From a bacterium (lineage in GTDB: Bacteria > Electryoneota > B3-LCP): a stretch of DNA of 64,000 nt. The notes under the pieces are model-generated. The model ran no database searches. It worked only from the letters and a program-made list of their open reading frames with translations, and had not been told where the DNA came from. The position numbers and the translations under genes were made by a program. Where the stretch lies: positions 41,263-105,262 of the forward strand of contig JAPKYS010000057.1 in the NCBI GenBank assembly GCA_026394195.1, read 5' to 3'. Each line of letters starts with the position of its first letter. The first letter of the stretch is position 1. Positions 16,623 to 25,846 of this stretch are shown here, piece by piece.

Positions 16623-17033
16623 TTATTCGCCCAGCACTTTTATGATCACGCGTTTACTACGGCGGCCATCAAATTCAGCATAGTAGATCTGCTGCCAGGG
16701 TCCAAGATCGAGTTTCCCTGCAGTGACCGGAATAATCACTTGATGACCGACCAGAAGATTTTTCAAATGGGCGTCGCCATTGGTTTCACCGCTGCGATGA
16801 TGGCGATAATTTGCGAATGGCGCCAGCTTTTCAAGCCAATCGTCAATATCCTGCAACAACCCATCATCTGCGTCATTGACCCAGACTCCCGCCGTGATAT
16901 GCATGGCAGAAACCAGCACCATCCCCTCCTGGATGCTGCTCTGGCGGAGCGCTTCTTCCACCCGGGTGGTCACGTTGATATAGTCGCGCTTATTTCGGGT
17001 GTTGAAGGTCAGATATTCGGTATGGCTCCTCAC
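16623..17033 (-). CDS. YjbQ/UPF0047 family protein
   Basis: A protein of about 136 residues belonging to the YjbQ (UPF0047) family: [20 protein letters not shown], then [19 protein letters not shown] and [13 protein letters not shown]. Members have been reported to have weak thiamine-phosphate synthase activity, but the physiological role is not settled. The GTG at 17033 is preferred because family members start near SHTEYLTF and because the upstream ATG (17087) sits in an AT-rich TATTATATG stretch that looks like a promoter -10. Cytoplasmic. Confidence 0.88.
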   Translation of the reverse strand: MRSHTEYLTFNTRNKRDYINVTTRVEEALRQSSIQEGMVLVSAMHITAGVWVNDADDGLLQDIDDWLEKLAPFANYRHHRSGETNGDAHLKNLLVGHQVIIPVTAGKLDLGPWQQIYYAEFDGRRSKRVIIKVLGE

Positions 17034-17149
17034 GGCTCTTTTTCTATCGGAAGAAGTGTTAATAAAGTTAAGGGACTTATCCGGCATATAATACGTATAA
17101 ACTTCTGAAAATGCAATGAATTTTGATTAGAATAAAACCTAAAGTGAAG

Positions 17150-17176
17150 AAAAAACCTCGCGCCGACAGGCCGAGG
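17150..17176 (-). terminator. Intrinsic terminator after the nucleosidase gene
   Basis: Minus-strand CCTCG/CGAGG stem (17176-17172 with 17160-17156) with a GC-rich 11-base loop, followed by six U residues (17155-17150). It ends the 19111-17221 transcription unit. Confidence 0.75.
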
Positions 17177-17220
17177 TCCCCCAAAGAAGTCACATTGAAC
17201 GGGTTGTTAACTATAATATA

Positions 17221-17874
17221 TCAAGCTGCTCTCTGAAGGTATTCCAGGAAACCATACATCAACTTACCCAATCTTCGGTCGATCAGCGGCACATTTTTCC
17301 AGAACTCCAGGCGGGTCATGGCATTGGAGCGATCCGAGATCATTTTTAAGGAGGTGAAGGGAATTTTCTGGTCCTGTGCCACCGAAGCCAGAGCGTAAGC
17401 CTCCATATCGACGGCGCCTACCGCATAAGCCTCAGCCAACTTCAGACGATGGGCGCGTTTGATCACCGGTTCCAGCGAGGTGACCAGACGTCCGCAGCTA
17501 TAACGTTTCGCTTCGCCGAGTAAAAAGGCGCTGATGGCGTCGTTCATCTGCGCGTTGGTTTTAAGAATGCGTCCGGTAGTGCCATCGACAATTTCTTGCG
17601 CCAGAAAGACGTCACCGACCTTCAACCCATCATCGATCATCCCTGCCGATCCGAAGTTGATGATGCAATCGATCGGCTGCGAGCGCAGCAGCAAATTGAG
17701 CGCGCCCGCCGCATTTTCTGATCCAATGCCGGTTTCGAGCAGGATCACTCGGTTGCCGAGGTGTTGCCAGACGTAATGTTGCCAAATCCCCAGAGGCTTC
17801 TTGGATACGCGCCCCATATACCAGCGGAACGTGCTAAATTCCATGGCCAGAGCTGCCAAAATAGCGATATTCAT
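17221..17874 (-). CDS. Nucleoside phosphorylase/MTA-SAH nucleosidase-like protein
   Basis: A 217-residue soluble protein of the purine nucleoside phosphorylase/MtnN superfamily. It starts with MNIAILAALAMEFSTF, where Glu13 corresponds to the conserved Ala-Met-Glu of nucleosidases. It has the phosphorylase-core segments LLETGIGSENAAGALNLLL and INFGSAGMIDDGLKVGDVFL, and the substrate-binding VGAVDMEAYALASVA. Asp in the late motif MISDRSN fits the catalytic acid. Substrate (methylthioadenosine, S-adenosylhomocysteine or futalosine) cannot be decided here. It is followed by a terminator and preceded by the DUF362 gene. Confidence 0.85.
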   Translation of the reverse strand: MNIAILAALAMEFSTFRWYMGRVSKKPLGIWQHYVWQHLGNRVILLETGIGSENAAGALNLLLRSQPIDCIINFGSAGMIDDGLKVGDVFLAQEIVDGTTGRILKTNAQMNDAISAFLLGEAKRYSCGRLVTSLEPVIKRAHRLKLAEAYAVGAVDMEAYALASVAQDQKIPFTSLKMISDRSNAMTRLEFWKNVPLIDRRLGKLMYGFLEYLQRAA

Positions 17875-17923
17875 GCGATCTCCACCCGAGTTAAGCTGAA
17901 CGACTTGACCGAGAACTTAACCT

Positions 17924-18874
17924 TCACACCTCTTCTAACCGATAATCTGCATTACCCAAGCCTGAGTTGGCCGTGATCTCGAAGTATTCCTCAGGTTCGA
18001 TCTTCTTATAGATCGGTTGAACCTTGTCCTGTCCGGCAACCATTCCGGTCGATCCCTCCAATTTTGAACCCGGATATCCCACAGAGGCAACAATTAGATC
18101 ATAGCTGGCCCGATCCAAGGCAACCGGATCCGTTCCTGCGAGAATTCCCAGATCCGGTACGACCGGAGTCTCGGTTTTATCCCAGCAATCACAATCCGGT
18201 GTGATGTCCAGCAGTAAATTTATTCCGAAGAATTTTTTATTAAGACCCTGTAAAATGGCGCGAGCTCCGTCCATGGTGGCTTCCCATAAGCCGGTAGGCT
18301 TAGGATTGGCGCCATAGGATTCATGCATTTTCAGCTTGGTGGGGATGTCCACGCAGCCCATGCCGATATTCTTCAACGCCGCGCCGAGAGGATACTGAAG
18401 GTGCAGAGTCACGTGCGCCAGTGAAACGATGACGTCGGCATCGCAGATTTCCGGAGCAACTCCAACGGTCTGCAGGCGCAGGGCATTCGGCACGTTGACC
18501 GAAACCGACCGGTCGCCCATACCGCCGGCGATGATCAGCGGACACCCCAGAACTTCTGCAGTAAATCCGTGGCGGCGAGCTATTTGGTAGTATTCCCAGG
18601 CGGTATGGCGAGGGGATTTATAGAGGACGGCGGTGTCGGTGACAAAGGGGCGAGCACCCAGGTCTTTGAGCGCTTCGACCAGCATCACCGGAAAGATGGG
18701 GCGGATATAGCGCACGTTGCCCGGTTCGCCGAAGTGCATCTTGACGGCGACCAGATCGCCGCGACTGACGATCCGTTCCAGAGCAGCGCTCGAGAGTAAT
18801 TTCTTGAATTTCTGACCAAGCCCACCCGAACGGTCCGGGCGCGGCAGGGCGCGAAACAGCAATGATTGGGACAT
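17924..18874 (-). CDS. DUF362 domain protein
   Basis: A 316-residue protein matching DUF362: GDLVAVKMHFGEPGNVRYIRP, a 'Thr-Asp-Thr-Ala-Val-Leu-Tyr' strand, SLAHVTLHLQYPLGAALKNIGMG and the C-terminal LLLDITPDCDCWDKTETPVVPDLGILAGTDPVALDRASYD block (split here only by description; residues about 235-275). Often these proteins carry a C-terminal ferredoxin domain; this one lacks it but has a CxC pair (Asp-Cys-Asp-Cys). The function of the family is unknown; some members are linked to metal or Fe-S chemistry. It sits between a small Cys-rich gene and the nucleosidase gene. Confidence 0.85.
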   Translation of the reverse strand: MSQSLLFRALPRPDRSGGLGQKFKKLLSSAALERIVSRGDLVAVKMHFGEPGNVRYIRPIFPVMLVEALKDLGARPFVTDTAVLYKSPRHTAWEYYQIARRHGFTAEVLGCPLIIAGGMGDRSVSVNVPNALRLQTVGVAPEICDADVIVSLAHVTLHLQYPLGAALKNIGMGCVDIPTKLKMHESYGANPKPTGLWEATMDGARAILQGLNKKFFGINLLLDITPDCDCWDKTETPVVPDLGILAGTDPVALDRASYDLIVASVGYPGSKLEGSTGMVAGQDKVQPIYKKIEPEEYFEITANSGLGNADYRLEEV

Positions 18875-18889
18875 TCTGTGGTAAAATAA

Positions 18890-19111
18890 TCAGTGATTGT
18901 CGACGTTTGGCAAAATGCGAAAAACAGGCTTTACCGATTTGCCTTGGTAACGGGGGCAGCGCTTAAAGGAGGCGTGGCAGTAGGCCGCGAGCCAGCGGCC
19001 GTCTTCGATAAGAATCTTTCGCCGGCGGAGGCAGTGGCATTCGGTTGATAGATAAGGACAGGTCGGCGGGAATTGATGTTGGATACGACCATGATCTATA
19101 GTGAAGGGCAC
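18890..19111 (-). CDS. Small cysteine-rich hypothetical protein
   Basis: A 73-residue frame starting with GTG at 19111. It contains six Cys in two groups (CPYLSTECHC and AYCHASFKRC) and several His, a pattern expected for a zinc or Fe-S binding mini-protein. Fifteen bases separate it from the DUF362 start. A CRP-like palindrome lies 58-86 bases upstream of it. No family is recognised and the short length leaves real doubt. Confidence 0.45.
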   Translation of the reverse strand: MPFTIDHGRIQHQFPPTCPYLSTECHCLRRRKILIEDGRWLAAYCHASFKRCPRYQGKSVKPVFRILPNVDNH

Positions 19112-19169
19112 CGCAGCCTCCGGAAATGCGGGTCAAAATTAACCAAAATTTAACCTAAATGCAAGAGGT

Positions 19170-19197
19170 TTTTTATGTGATGCTCGTCACATAAAAA
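19170..19197. promoter_or_regulatory. Perfect CRP/FNR-family-like operator palindrome
   Basis: TTTTTATGTGA (19170-19180), six spacer bases, TCACATAAAAA (19187-19197). The core is TGTGA-N6-TCACA, identical to the CRP half-site consensus, with perfect symmetry over 11 bases per arm. It lies upstream of the minus-strand gene starting at 19111 and downstream of the CDF gene stop at 19248. It could alternatively act as an AT-rich bidirectional terminator. Confidence 0.6.
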
Positions 19198-19247
19198 TTG
19201 TGAAATGGAGGGGAAGAAATTTTTAGGTAATTTATATCAACAGGTGG

Positions 19248-20144
19248 TTAAGTTCGATTGTCCTGCAGGGGGTGGTAGTGCACGTAAACCCTTCTTAGCA
19301 GGGAGATCTCGTTAGTTAATTTGTTTTCGACGTCCGAGGCGATCTGGTCGCCGCGAGCCACACTCAGAGCGCCGTCAACTCCGATGGTGATATGTAAAAT
19401 CAGATAGGGGCCGAAACGGTGGGCTTGCATCTCTTCAACAGCCAACAGTCCCGGGAGGTTCTGCAAGGCAGTACGGACCTGCTGTTCCAGTGCATCGCTG
19501 GGCACGGCATCCATCAGGTCTGCTGATGATTCACGCAGGATTTGGATGCCGGTAATCAGAATGATCACGGCAACAATCGCCCCGACCAAAGGGTCTCCCC
19601 AAGTATAACCAATGCGGTTCAAGATAATTCCCGCAGTGGCGCCGCATGCCGAAAAAATATCATTGCGGTGATCGCGCGCCAGAGCAAGAATGGCAGCATT
19701 ACCACTCTGTGATGCCGTCCTCTGGGTGTAGAACGTCAGACCCAGCTTGGTGAAAATAGTCAAAACTGCAACCCATAATGCTGCCTCGGCAACCTGGGAG
19801 GCACTGGAGGTACCGGAGGCAATTTCATAAACACTGTTGATTGCGTCCCAAAATATAGCAATCGCTGTGGTGATGATGAAGGCGCCAACCGTGAGCGCAG
19901 CAATACTCTCAAGCTGGCTGTGACCGTAAGGATGTTCGCGATCAGGCGGTTTGCCGGCGAAGAAGATGAAGACTTTTACGACGATGTAATACGCTACGTC
20001 CGACGTCGAATTTATCCCGTCCGCCAGTAAAGCAGCGCTATGACCAAAAATTCCAAATGCCGTTTTCAATATGGCAAGGATAAAATTGGCAACCAGGCCG
20101 ATATTGATGGCAGAATGAATCGCGCGATCATGGGATGGCATCAT
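19248..20144 (-). CDS. Cation diffusion facilitator (CDF) metal exporter
   Basis: A 298-residue CDF protein with about six membrane helices and a cytoplasmic C-terminal domain. Metal-site motifs: LLADGINSTSDVAYY in helix 2 (Asn replaces the more usual His of HxxxD) and ALARDHRNDIFSACG in helix 5 (HxxxD). The DREHPYGHSQLESIAAL loop typical of the family is present. It would export Zn, Fe, Mn or Co in exchange for protons; the Asn-containing site leaves the metal open. Confidence 0.92.
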   Translation of the reverse strand: MMPSHDRAIHSAINIGLVANFILAILKTAFGIFGHSAALLADGINSTSDVAYYIVVKVFIFFAGKPPDREHPYGHSQLESIAALTVGAFIITTAIAIFWDAINSVYEIASGTSSASQVAEAALWVAVLTIFTKLGLTFYTQRTASQSGNAAILALARDHRNDIFSACGATAGIILNRIGYTWGDPLVGAIVAVIILITGIQILRESSADLMDAVPSDALEQQVRTALQNLPGLLAVEEMQAHRFGPYLILHITIGVDGALSVARGDQIASDVENKLTNEISLLRRVYVHYHPLQDNRT

Positions 20145-20308
20145 AGCGTGTTCAATTGTTCATAGCAGGGTAGAAACGTCTTTATGAGTGAGATATGACT
20201 CGGTGTGAGGTTCAATCCTCCCTCTGAAATGCGCTAACGAACAATTCTGTCCCCTAACAAATTTGGGGGCGTGGTGAGGGGGGATCGCCTATTTAAAACG
20301 CCATGATT

Positions 20309-20638
20309 CTATGTCGCTTTGACGATCACCGCGGTGCCGTAGCAGAGCACTTCAGTAACGCCCGACATCAGTTCGGTGGCGTCGTAACGGACGCCGATGA
20401 CGGCGTTGGCGCCGCGTTCGACGGCATGAGCGATCATCAGATCGAAGGCTTCTTCGCGGGTCTTCTCGCAGAGTTCGCTGAACAGGGTGATATTACCGCC
20501 AACCAGTGTCTGCAGCGATCCTCCGATGGTGCCGAACAGCGAACGGGATCTTACCGTAATTCCTCGGACGATTCCGAGGGTTTTGGTGACTTTATAGCCT
20601 TCCAATTCGAAGGCGGTGGTGGTCATGGATAGGTCCAT
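20309..20638 (-). CDS. YbjQ/UPF0145 family protein
   Basis: A 109-residue protein of the YbjQ (DUF74) family: [20 protein letters not shown], then 'Ala-x-x-[12 protein letters not shown]' and CYGTAVIV. Members form beta-rich pentamers and have been suggested to bind metals; function unknown. The ATG at 20638 has a GAGG eight bases upstream, which favours it over Met5. Confidence 0.88.
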   Translation of the reverse strand: MDLSMTTTAFELEGYKVTKTLGIVRGITVRSRSLFGTIGGSLQTLVGGNITLFSELCEKTREEAFDLMIAHAVERGANAVIGVRYDATELMSGVTEVLCYGTAVIVKAT

Positions 20639-20691
20639 CGAGATACCTCTTCGGTGAAAGTGGGAATTATGCTTCTGAAAATCCAGCAGAA

Positions 20692-21348
20692 TTAGCTGTT
20701 AAGCTGATGTAATATTTCCTCACAGCTCGTCACCTTGGCGAATCCGAAGGCGATATTGAGCAGACTCGCCAGGTGCATCTCTTCGTTGATGCTGCCGGAT
20801 CCATCGGCAGGGAAGAATACACGATAATCGCGAAAGTAGGCATCCCGGGCGGTGGATTCGCAGCACAGATTGGTCAGGACGCCGGTGATCACCAGGTCCG
20901 ATATTTTGAGACATCGCAGCACGGTTTCGAGATCGGTATTATAAAAAGCGGAGTAGCGATGCTTGAAAATGACTTTTTCCTGTGGCAGTGGTGCTAATTC
21001 AGGATGAATCTCGCTTTCGGGGCTGCCTTCTGTGCACATCCCTTCCCACCACCATTCCATGATGCCGGCATCCAGTTTGGCGGGGTGATGGACGTGGCGG
21101 GTGAAGATCACCGGACGGTTCAACCGGCGGAAAGTCGTCAGGAGTTCCTTGACGTTCGGCAGAATGGCAAGACCTCCGCAGGCGAAGGTGGGCGATTGCG
21201 GGTCGAGGAAAAATGGTTGCATGTCTATCACCAACAGCGCAGACTGCGAGGGATTCAGGACCATCGCCTGCTGATTGAACTGCTCAATTTTTTCCAGCCA
21301 GATCTGCGTCAGAGTCGGCAAAGTTTCCGGAGTTACGTAAGGTTGCAT
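20692..21348 (-). CDS. Isochorismatase-family cysteine hydrolase
   Basis: A 218-residue protein (ATG at 21348, just after the PhzF stop at 21372). The catalytic triad of the family is visible: Asp in [13 protein letters not shown], Lys in [13 protein letters not shown] and Cys in [17 protein letters not shown] (two adjacent Cys). Substrate not predictable: nicotinamidase, ureidoacrylate hydrolase and isochorismatase relatives share this fold. Coupled downstream of a PhzF-type isomerase, it may form a small catabolic unit. Confidence 0.85.
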   Translation of the reverse strand: MQPYVTPETLPTLTQIWLEKIEQFNQQAMVLNPSQSALLVIDMQPFFLDPQSPTFACGGLAILPNVKELLTTFRRLNRPVIFTRHVHHPAKLDAGIMEWWWEGMCTEGSPESEIHPELAPLPQEKVIFKHRYSAFYNTDLETVLRCLKISDLVITGVLTNLCCESTARDAYFRDYRVFFPADGSGSINEEMHLASLLNIAFGFAKVTSCEEILHQLNS

Positions 21349-21371
21349 GGAAATTTTGTGATTGGTGATGA

Positions 21372-22154
21372 TTACAAGCTGATCTGTCCGATCAGGTAGG
21401 TTACGGCCTGACCGGCGATTAAAACCCTGTCGCCGTCCAGCCGACATTGCAGCGAACCGACTCGCTGGGAAATCTGCCGAGCCTTCAGTTCAGATTTTCC
21501 CAACCGCTTGGACCAATAGGGGGTCAGCAGGGTGTGCGCCGAACCGGTTACCGGATCTTCGGGGATGCCTACGTTTGGAGCGAAGAAACGGGAGACGAAA
21601 TCGACTTCGTCGCCGGGAGCCGTCACGACGACGCCCCGCTTCGAGGCTCTGGTCATGCGCTGAAAATCAGGATCGAAGTTGGAAATCAATCGTTCGGTGG
21701 CGTAGACCAGCATCCAATCGTCTCTGCCCTGCCAGGCTTCCATTGGGTCCAATCCCAGGCTTTCAATCAGAGCAGCCGGCGGATCGATGGGTTGCGGGAC
21801 GTCGGCGGGGAAATCCAATTCGTACAGATCGCCTTTCTTGCGCACGTACAGCGTTCCGCTGCGGGATTCAAAATGGATGCGGTCGCCGGAAAAGCCTTCA
21901 TGCCGGAAGAGGACGTTAGCCGCCGCCAGAGTCGCATGACCGCACAGGTCGACTTCGACTTTCGGAGTGAACCAGCGCAGCCGAAAATGGTCGCCTTCAG
22001 GCGCGTAGAAAGCGGTTTCCGAGAGGTTGTTTTCCGCGGCGATGGCTTGCAGCGTCTGATCCGGCAGCCAGGTCAGTAGCGGGATGACCGCCGCCGGGTT
22101 GCCTCCGAACAGGTGGTCGGTAAAGGCATCGATGTGGTAGATGGGGTGTGGCAT
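21372..22154 (-). CDS. PhzF-family isomerase/epimerase
   Basis: A 260-residue protein with PhzF signatures: IYHIDAFTDHLFGGNPAAVI at the N-terminus, ENNLSETAFYAP (catalytic Glu region) and RWFTPKVEVDLCGHATLAAA, plus the late GIPEDPVTGSAHTLL. PhzF-like proteins catalyse proton shifts in small acids; outside phenazine producers their substrates are mostly unknown, and there are no phenazine genes here. It is followed by the isochorismatase-type hydrolase. Confidence 0.92.
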   Translation of the reverse strand: MPHPIYHIDAFTDHLFGGNPAAVIPLLTWLPDQTLQAIAAENNLSETAFYAPEGDHFRLRWFTPKVEVDLCGHATLAAANVLFRHEGFSGDRIHFESRSGTLYVRKKGDLYELDFPADVPQPIDPPAALIESLGLDPMEAWQGRDDWMLVYATERLISNFDPDFQRMTRASKRGVVVTAPGDEVDFVSRFFAPNVGIPEDPVTGSAHTLLTPYWSKRLGKSELKARQISQRVGSLQCRLDGDRVLIAGQAVTYLIGQISL

Positions 22155-22157
22155 GGA

Positions 22158-22766
22158 TTATTTTTGAGCAGTTACCGTTTGTAGAGTATCAAAGAAACGC
22201 TTGGCGCTTGGTAGTTGTTGCCGAATTTTAGCAGGATCGAGACATGCTAATATCTTAAAGGAAATTTCTCCTTTGTCGTACTCACGCTTTGTGGTATTTT
22301 TGGTAGCTTTTTCAAGTCCAGCAAGAATATCATCCTTTGGTATTACTTCGATATCAATATTCGAAGATAGCGACTTGACGTGAAAGCCATCTCCATAGAA
22401 CTCAGCAAGTCCCTCTTTGTCTGCATAGAACCACGACTCCATGACCTGAACCATGAGGTGCGCATTCTCGTTCTTCGCTGCCTTCGGTTTTTCCCAGTCA
22501 TCACGAGCACGTAAGTGAGCCCAGGGTTTGGTAGTATCACTTACTTGATCTTCGCTGTCCACCAACAAGATAATAAAATCCGCTCCGGTAGTAGATTTCA
22601 GGGCGTTACAGAAATAACTAAATGCTTTGTTCCTAGATCCACACGCGATAATTTTAAACGTTTTGTTTTCAAAGCCAGCGCTCTGGATTAATTTCCTGAA
22701 CCCTTCACGGCATCTCGTACGTAAATCCTGACCTCTTCCACCGCCCTCAACGTAAATTCTTACCAT
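22158..22766 (-). CDS. DUF4276 protein, predicted TOPRIM-like partner of an ATPase
   Basis: A 202-residue soluble protein matching DUF4276. It begins IYVEGGGRGQDLRTRCREGF, where an early 'Val-Glu-Gly' is followed by DFIILLVDSEDQ. An acidic residue in the first strand and a later Asp-x-Glu pair are the arrangement of TOPRIM-type nuclease centres, which is my structural inference. The gene overlaps the end of the upstream AAA ATPase gene by seven bases, so the two form a unit. ATPase-DUF4276 pairs are common in genomic islands and resemble split OLD/PARIS-like defence systems. The segment is visibly more AT-rich than its neighbours. Confidence 0.8.
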   Translation of the reverse strand: MVRIYVEGGGRGQDLRTRCREGFRKLIQSAGFENKTFKIIACGSRNKAFSYFCNALKSTTGADFIILLVDSEDQVSDTTKPWAHLRARDDWEKPKAAKNENAHLMVQVMESWFYADKEGLAEFYGDGFHVKSLSSNIDIEVIPKDDILAGLEKATKNTTKREYDKGEISFKILACLDPAKIRQQLPSAKRFFDTLQTVTAQK

Positions 22767-24052
22767 CTGTTACCTCCCAATTCTCCACTACGCCAAAGTT
22801 CTCCCAGTGAATATTTCTTCAACCATTCTTTCAAATCACACGAAGATAGTCTTTTCATGGTCGTCGATCCTTCATGCTTCTCACAGATCATGACCGCTTC
22901 GGGGACTTTGGTCAGCGCGTCGACCAGAATGTCGGAATGTGTAGTAACAATCAGTTGAGTGCGATGGGAGGCTTCGATGAGCAGATCTGCCACAATGGGA
23001 AGAATGTCAGGGTGTAATCCGGTTTCGGGTTCTTCAATGCAGATCAGGGGTGGTGGTTCGGGGTGGCAGAGGATAGCGAGGAGACTTAGATATTTTAGTG
23101 TGCCGTTGGATAGACGATATGCAGAAATCGGCAGTCGCAAACCTTTTTCATGTAAAAATACCTGAACGGTTGGCCCTTCTATATGTATAGTGAGATCTTC
23201 AATTGATTCATGGAATTCTTTAAGTTTCTGAACTATCTCCTTTTTCAAGCTTTTGTGTTCAAGACGGTTCAATATTAAGCACAAATTGCTGTAATTCTCC
23301 TCAAGAAAATCACCTGGTAAATCGACTCTTTGAGGTAGGCGTGATAGCGAATTGGGACCAAAATCCCAATCGCGATAGATCTTAAAACGGCTATACTGAT
23401 TTCCAAGAAAAGTGATTTCCGGGTAGGCTGTGCTATCCTTTATTTGTGATAAAACCGATTGACTAAACGGTGTTTCTATTTCACGCATTTCTCCTTCTGT
23501 TTTATTAAATAGACTGGCAGTTTCTAGTGGTTTATTTGATGCCGAATTTAAAAAAACATCTTTGAGAAAGTAGAAAAATCGGTTATTCTCATTTTTTAAA
23601 TAAGTATCTGCATTTTCAATCAATTCCGAATTCAACCAAAACAGTTTTATCAGCTCATCGAATTTAATACGATGCAATAGTCGTATTTCATCCCGAAAGG
23701 CTGGATATAGGATCAGAGACTCTATCTCTGCGGATTCTCTTTGGGAAGGATCCTTCGGGTTTCCATTCCCCTTCCAAATCCACTCTGCAATACCTCCACC
23801 TTCTCTAATGGGAGCCGCCAAATCCTTCGGCGCGGCGCGAAGGAAATTGATCACCTCGATCAGATTCGACTTCCCTGACCCGTTCGGCCCAATGAGGACG
23901 TTGAGGCTCTTCAGCTCGATCTCAACGGGTGGATCGCCGAACGAGAGGATATTGTGGAGTTTCAGCTTATGGATCAGTCTTTTTTCGCCGATCATTTCAG
24001 GCTCCTTGGTCTGATTAACACTTCTACTGTCTTTCATGGGAAACTGTTTCAT
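22760..24052 (-). CDS. AAA ATPase of the RecF/OLD type (AAA_21), paired with DUF4276
   Basis: A 430-residue ABC-like ATPase. Walker A is IGPNGSGKSNLIE (residues about 52-64). The late half has the signature-like AYRLSNGTLKYLSLLAIL, Walker B PPLICIEEPETGLHPDIL and the switch LIVTTHSDILVDAL. The middle 250 residues, which replace a long coiled coil, match nothing I know. A strong GAGGGGG ribosome-binding site precedes the ATG at 24052, which lies just two bases past the glnS stop. OLD-family ATPases of this sort sense invading DNA or phage proteins and control a nuclease. The central part has lower GC than the flanking genes, which suggests transfer. Confidence 0.88.
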   Translation of the reverse strand: MKQFPMKDSRSVNQTKEPEMIGEKRLIHKLKLHNILSFGDPPVEIELKSLNVLIGPNGSGKSNLIEVINFLRAAPKDLAAPIREGGGIAEWIWKGNGNPKDPSQRESAEIESLILYPAFRDEIRLLHRIKFDELIKLFWLNSELIENADTYLKNENNRFFYFLKDVFLNSASNKPLETASLFNKTEGEMREIETPFSQSVLSQIKDSTAYPEITFLGNQYSRFKIYRDWDFGPNSLSRLPQRVDLPGDFLEENYSNLCLILNRLEHKSLKKEIVQKLKEFHESIEDLTIHIEGPTVQVFLHEKGLRLPISAYRLSNGTLKYLSLLAILCHPEPPPLICIEEPETGLHPDILPIVADLLIEASHRTQLIVTTHSDILVDALTKVPEAVMICEKHEGSTTMKRLSSCDLKEWLKKYSLGELWRSGELGGNRW

Positions 24053-24053
24053 G

Positions 24054-25730
24054 CTACCCCCTCTTCACCACCCGCGCCCACTCGTCCTTCAGGGTGACGG
24101 TGCGGTTGAAGACCAACTTGCCGGGAGTAGAATCTTTGTCCACGCAGAAGTAACCCAGGCGTTCGAACTGAACGCGTGAACCAGCCGGCAGATCCCGCAG
24201 GGACGGTTCCAGTTTGCAGCCTGTCAACACCTGCAGTGAGTTGGGGTTGATGCCGGCTTTCCAATCTTCGCCTTCCTCCACGTCGTCCGGATTTTCTTTG
24301 GTGAAGAGGTGGTCGTAGAGGCGCACTTCCGCATCGATGGCTGGTTCGGCGGATACCCAGTGCAGGGTGGCTTTGACCTTCCTGCCGTCGGGGGAGTTGC
24401 CGCCTCGAGAAGCCGGATCATAGGTGCAGCGCAGGGCGACGACTTCGCCTTTTTCATCCCTGACGACGCCTTCGCATTTGATGAAGAAACCCCAGCGCAG
24501 CCTGACCTCTTGGCCCGGCGCCAGCCGGAAGAACTTGGGTGGGGGGTCTTCCATGAAATCGTCTCTTTCAATATAGATGGTACGCGAGAAGGGGACTTTG
24601 CGCGTTCCGGCGGATGGATCTTCAGGGTTGTTCACCGCTTCCAGCTCTTCGACCTGACCTTCGGGGTAGTTTTCGATGACCACTTTCAGCGGCTTTAAGA
24701 CCGCCATGCAGCGCGGAGCCCGTTTGTTCAGGTCTTCGCGCAGGCAGTGTTCCAAGAAGGCGATATCTACCGTACTGGCTCGCTTGGCGACTCCCACGCG
24801 TTCAGCAAAATCGCGGATGGCTTCGGGAGTATAGCCCCTTCGGCGCAGTCCGGAAAGTGTAGGCATGCGGGGGTCATCCCAGCCGCTCACCTGGTTTTCC
24901 TTGACTAATTGCAGCAATTTGCGCTTGCTCATGACCGTGTAGGTTAGATTCAGCCGGGCAAATTCGATCTGCTGCGGGTGGTGGACTCCCAATTGCTCGA
25001 TGTACCAGTCATAGAGCGGACGGTGATCCTCGAATTCCAGCGTGCAGATCGAATGGGTGATCCCTTCGATAGAATCGGACTGACCGTGCGCCCAGTCGTA
25101 CATGGGATAAATGCACCATTGGTCGCCGGTGCGGTGGTGCGACGCCTTCAGAATTCGGTACATAACTGGGTCGCGCAGGTTGAGATTGCCAGCCGCCATG
25201 TCAATCTTGGCTCGCAGGGTGCGGGCGCCGTACGGGAATTCACCGGCGCGCATTCGCCCGAAGAGATCCAGATTCTCTTCGATGGAGCGGTTGCGATATG
25301 GGCTTTCAGTCCCGGGCTGCGTCAGGGTCCCTCGGGTTTCTCTGACCTGATCTGCTGTCAGATCGCAGACGTACGCCTTACCCTTCTTGATCAGTTCAAC
25401 CGCCCACTGGTAGAGTTGATCGAAGTAATCGGAAGCGTAAAAGAGCCGATCCTGCCAATCGAATCCCAGCCAGCGGACGTCTTCGATGATCGAGTCGATA
25501 TATTCCTGCTCTTCCTTGATGGGATTGGTGTCGTCGAAGCGCAGGTTGCACCAGCCGCCAAATTCCTTCGCCAGACCGAAGTTAAGGCAGATGGATTTGG
25601 CGTGACCGATGTGCAGATAGCCATTCGGTTCCGGCGGAAAGCGGGTGTTGACTCTGCCGTCGTTTTTACCACGCTTCAGATCTTCAGTGATGATCTGGCC
25701 AATAAAATGAGATGGGGATTCGTTGGACAT
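24054..25730 (-). CDS. glnS: Glutaminyl-tRNA synthetase
   Basis: A 558-residue class I synthetase with the usual GlnRS layout: [20 protein letters not shown] (HIGH motif), the GlnRS-specific [18 protein letters not shown] (KMSKS-like), and the C-terminal anticodon-binding beta-barrels (residues about 340-558). It charges tRNA-Gln directly. A GltX gene lies at 40215, so both enzymes are present. Whether an amidotransferase route also exists cannot be seen here. No ribosome-binding site stands out before the ATG at 25730. Confidence 0.97.
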   Translation of the reverse strand: MSNESPSHFIGQIITEDLKRGKNDGRVNTRFPPEPNGYLHIGHAKSICLNFGLAKEFGGWCNLRFDDTNPIKEEQEYIDSIIEDVRWLGFDWQDRLFYASDYFDQLYQWAVELIKKGKAYVCDLTADQVRETRGTLTQPGTESPYRNRSIEENLDLFGRMRAGEFPYGARTLRAKIDMAAGNLNLRDPVMYRILKASHHRTGDQWCIYPMYDWAHGQSDSIEGITHSICTLEFEDHRPLYDWYIEQLGVHHPQQIEFARLNLTYTVMSKRKLLQLVKENQVSGWDDPRMPTLSGLRRRGYTPEAIRDFAERVGVAKRASTVDIAFLEHCLREDLNKRAPRCMAVLKPLKVVIENYPEGQVEELEAVNNPEDPSAGTRKVPFSRTIYIERDDFMEDPPPKFFRLAPGQEVRLRWGFFIKCEGVVRDEKGEVVALRCTYDPASRGGNSPDGRKVKATLHWVSAEPAIDAEVRLYDHLFTKENPDDVEEGEDWKAGINPNSLQVLTGCKLEPSLRDLPAGSRVQFERLGYFCVDKDSTPGKLVFNRTVTLKDEWARVVKRG

Positions 25731-25753
25731 GTATTCTCTTTATAGGTTATTCT

Positions 25754-25835
25754 TGGAGTGCGAAAGCTTGTGGCTTTGCCATCCCTTTTGGGGCTTTCGC
25801 TGTTAATTCGTGCGGTGGTAAGCCACCGCACTCCA
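25754..25835. repeat. 82-bp inverted-repeat element, copy 1
   Basis: Ends TGGAGTGCG and CGCACTCCA are perfect 9-bp terminal inverted repeats. Inside are two hairpins: GCGAAAGC/GCTTTCGC around a 23-base loop and GCGGTGG/CCACCGC. A nearly identical copy in the same orientation lies at 26382-26464, and the two flank the pRiA4b ORF-3-like gene. Confidence 0.85.
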
Positions 25836-25846
25836 TTACGTATTTA

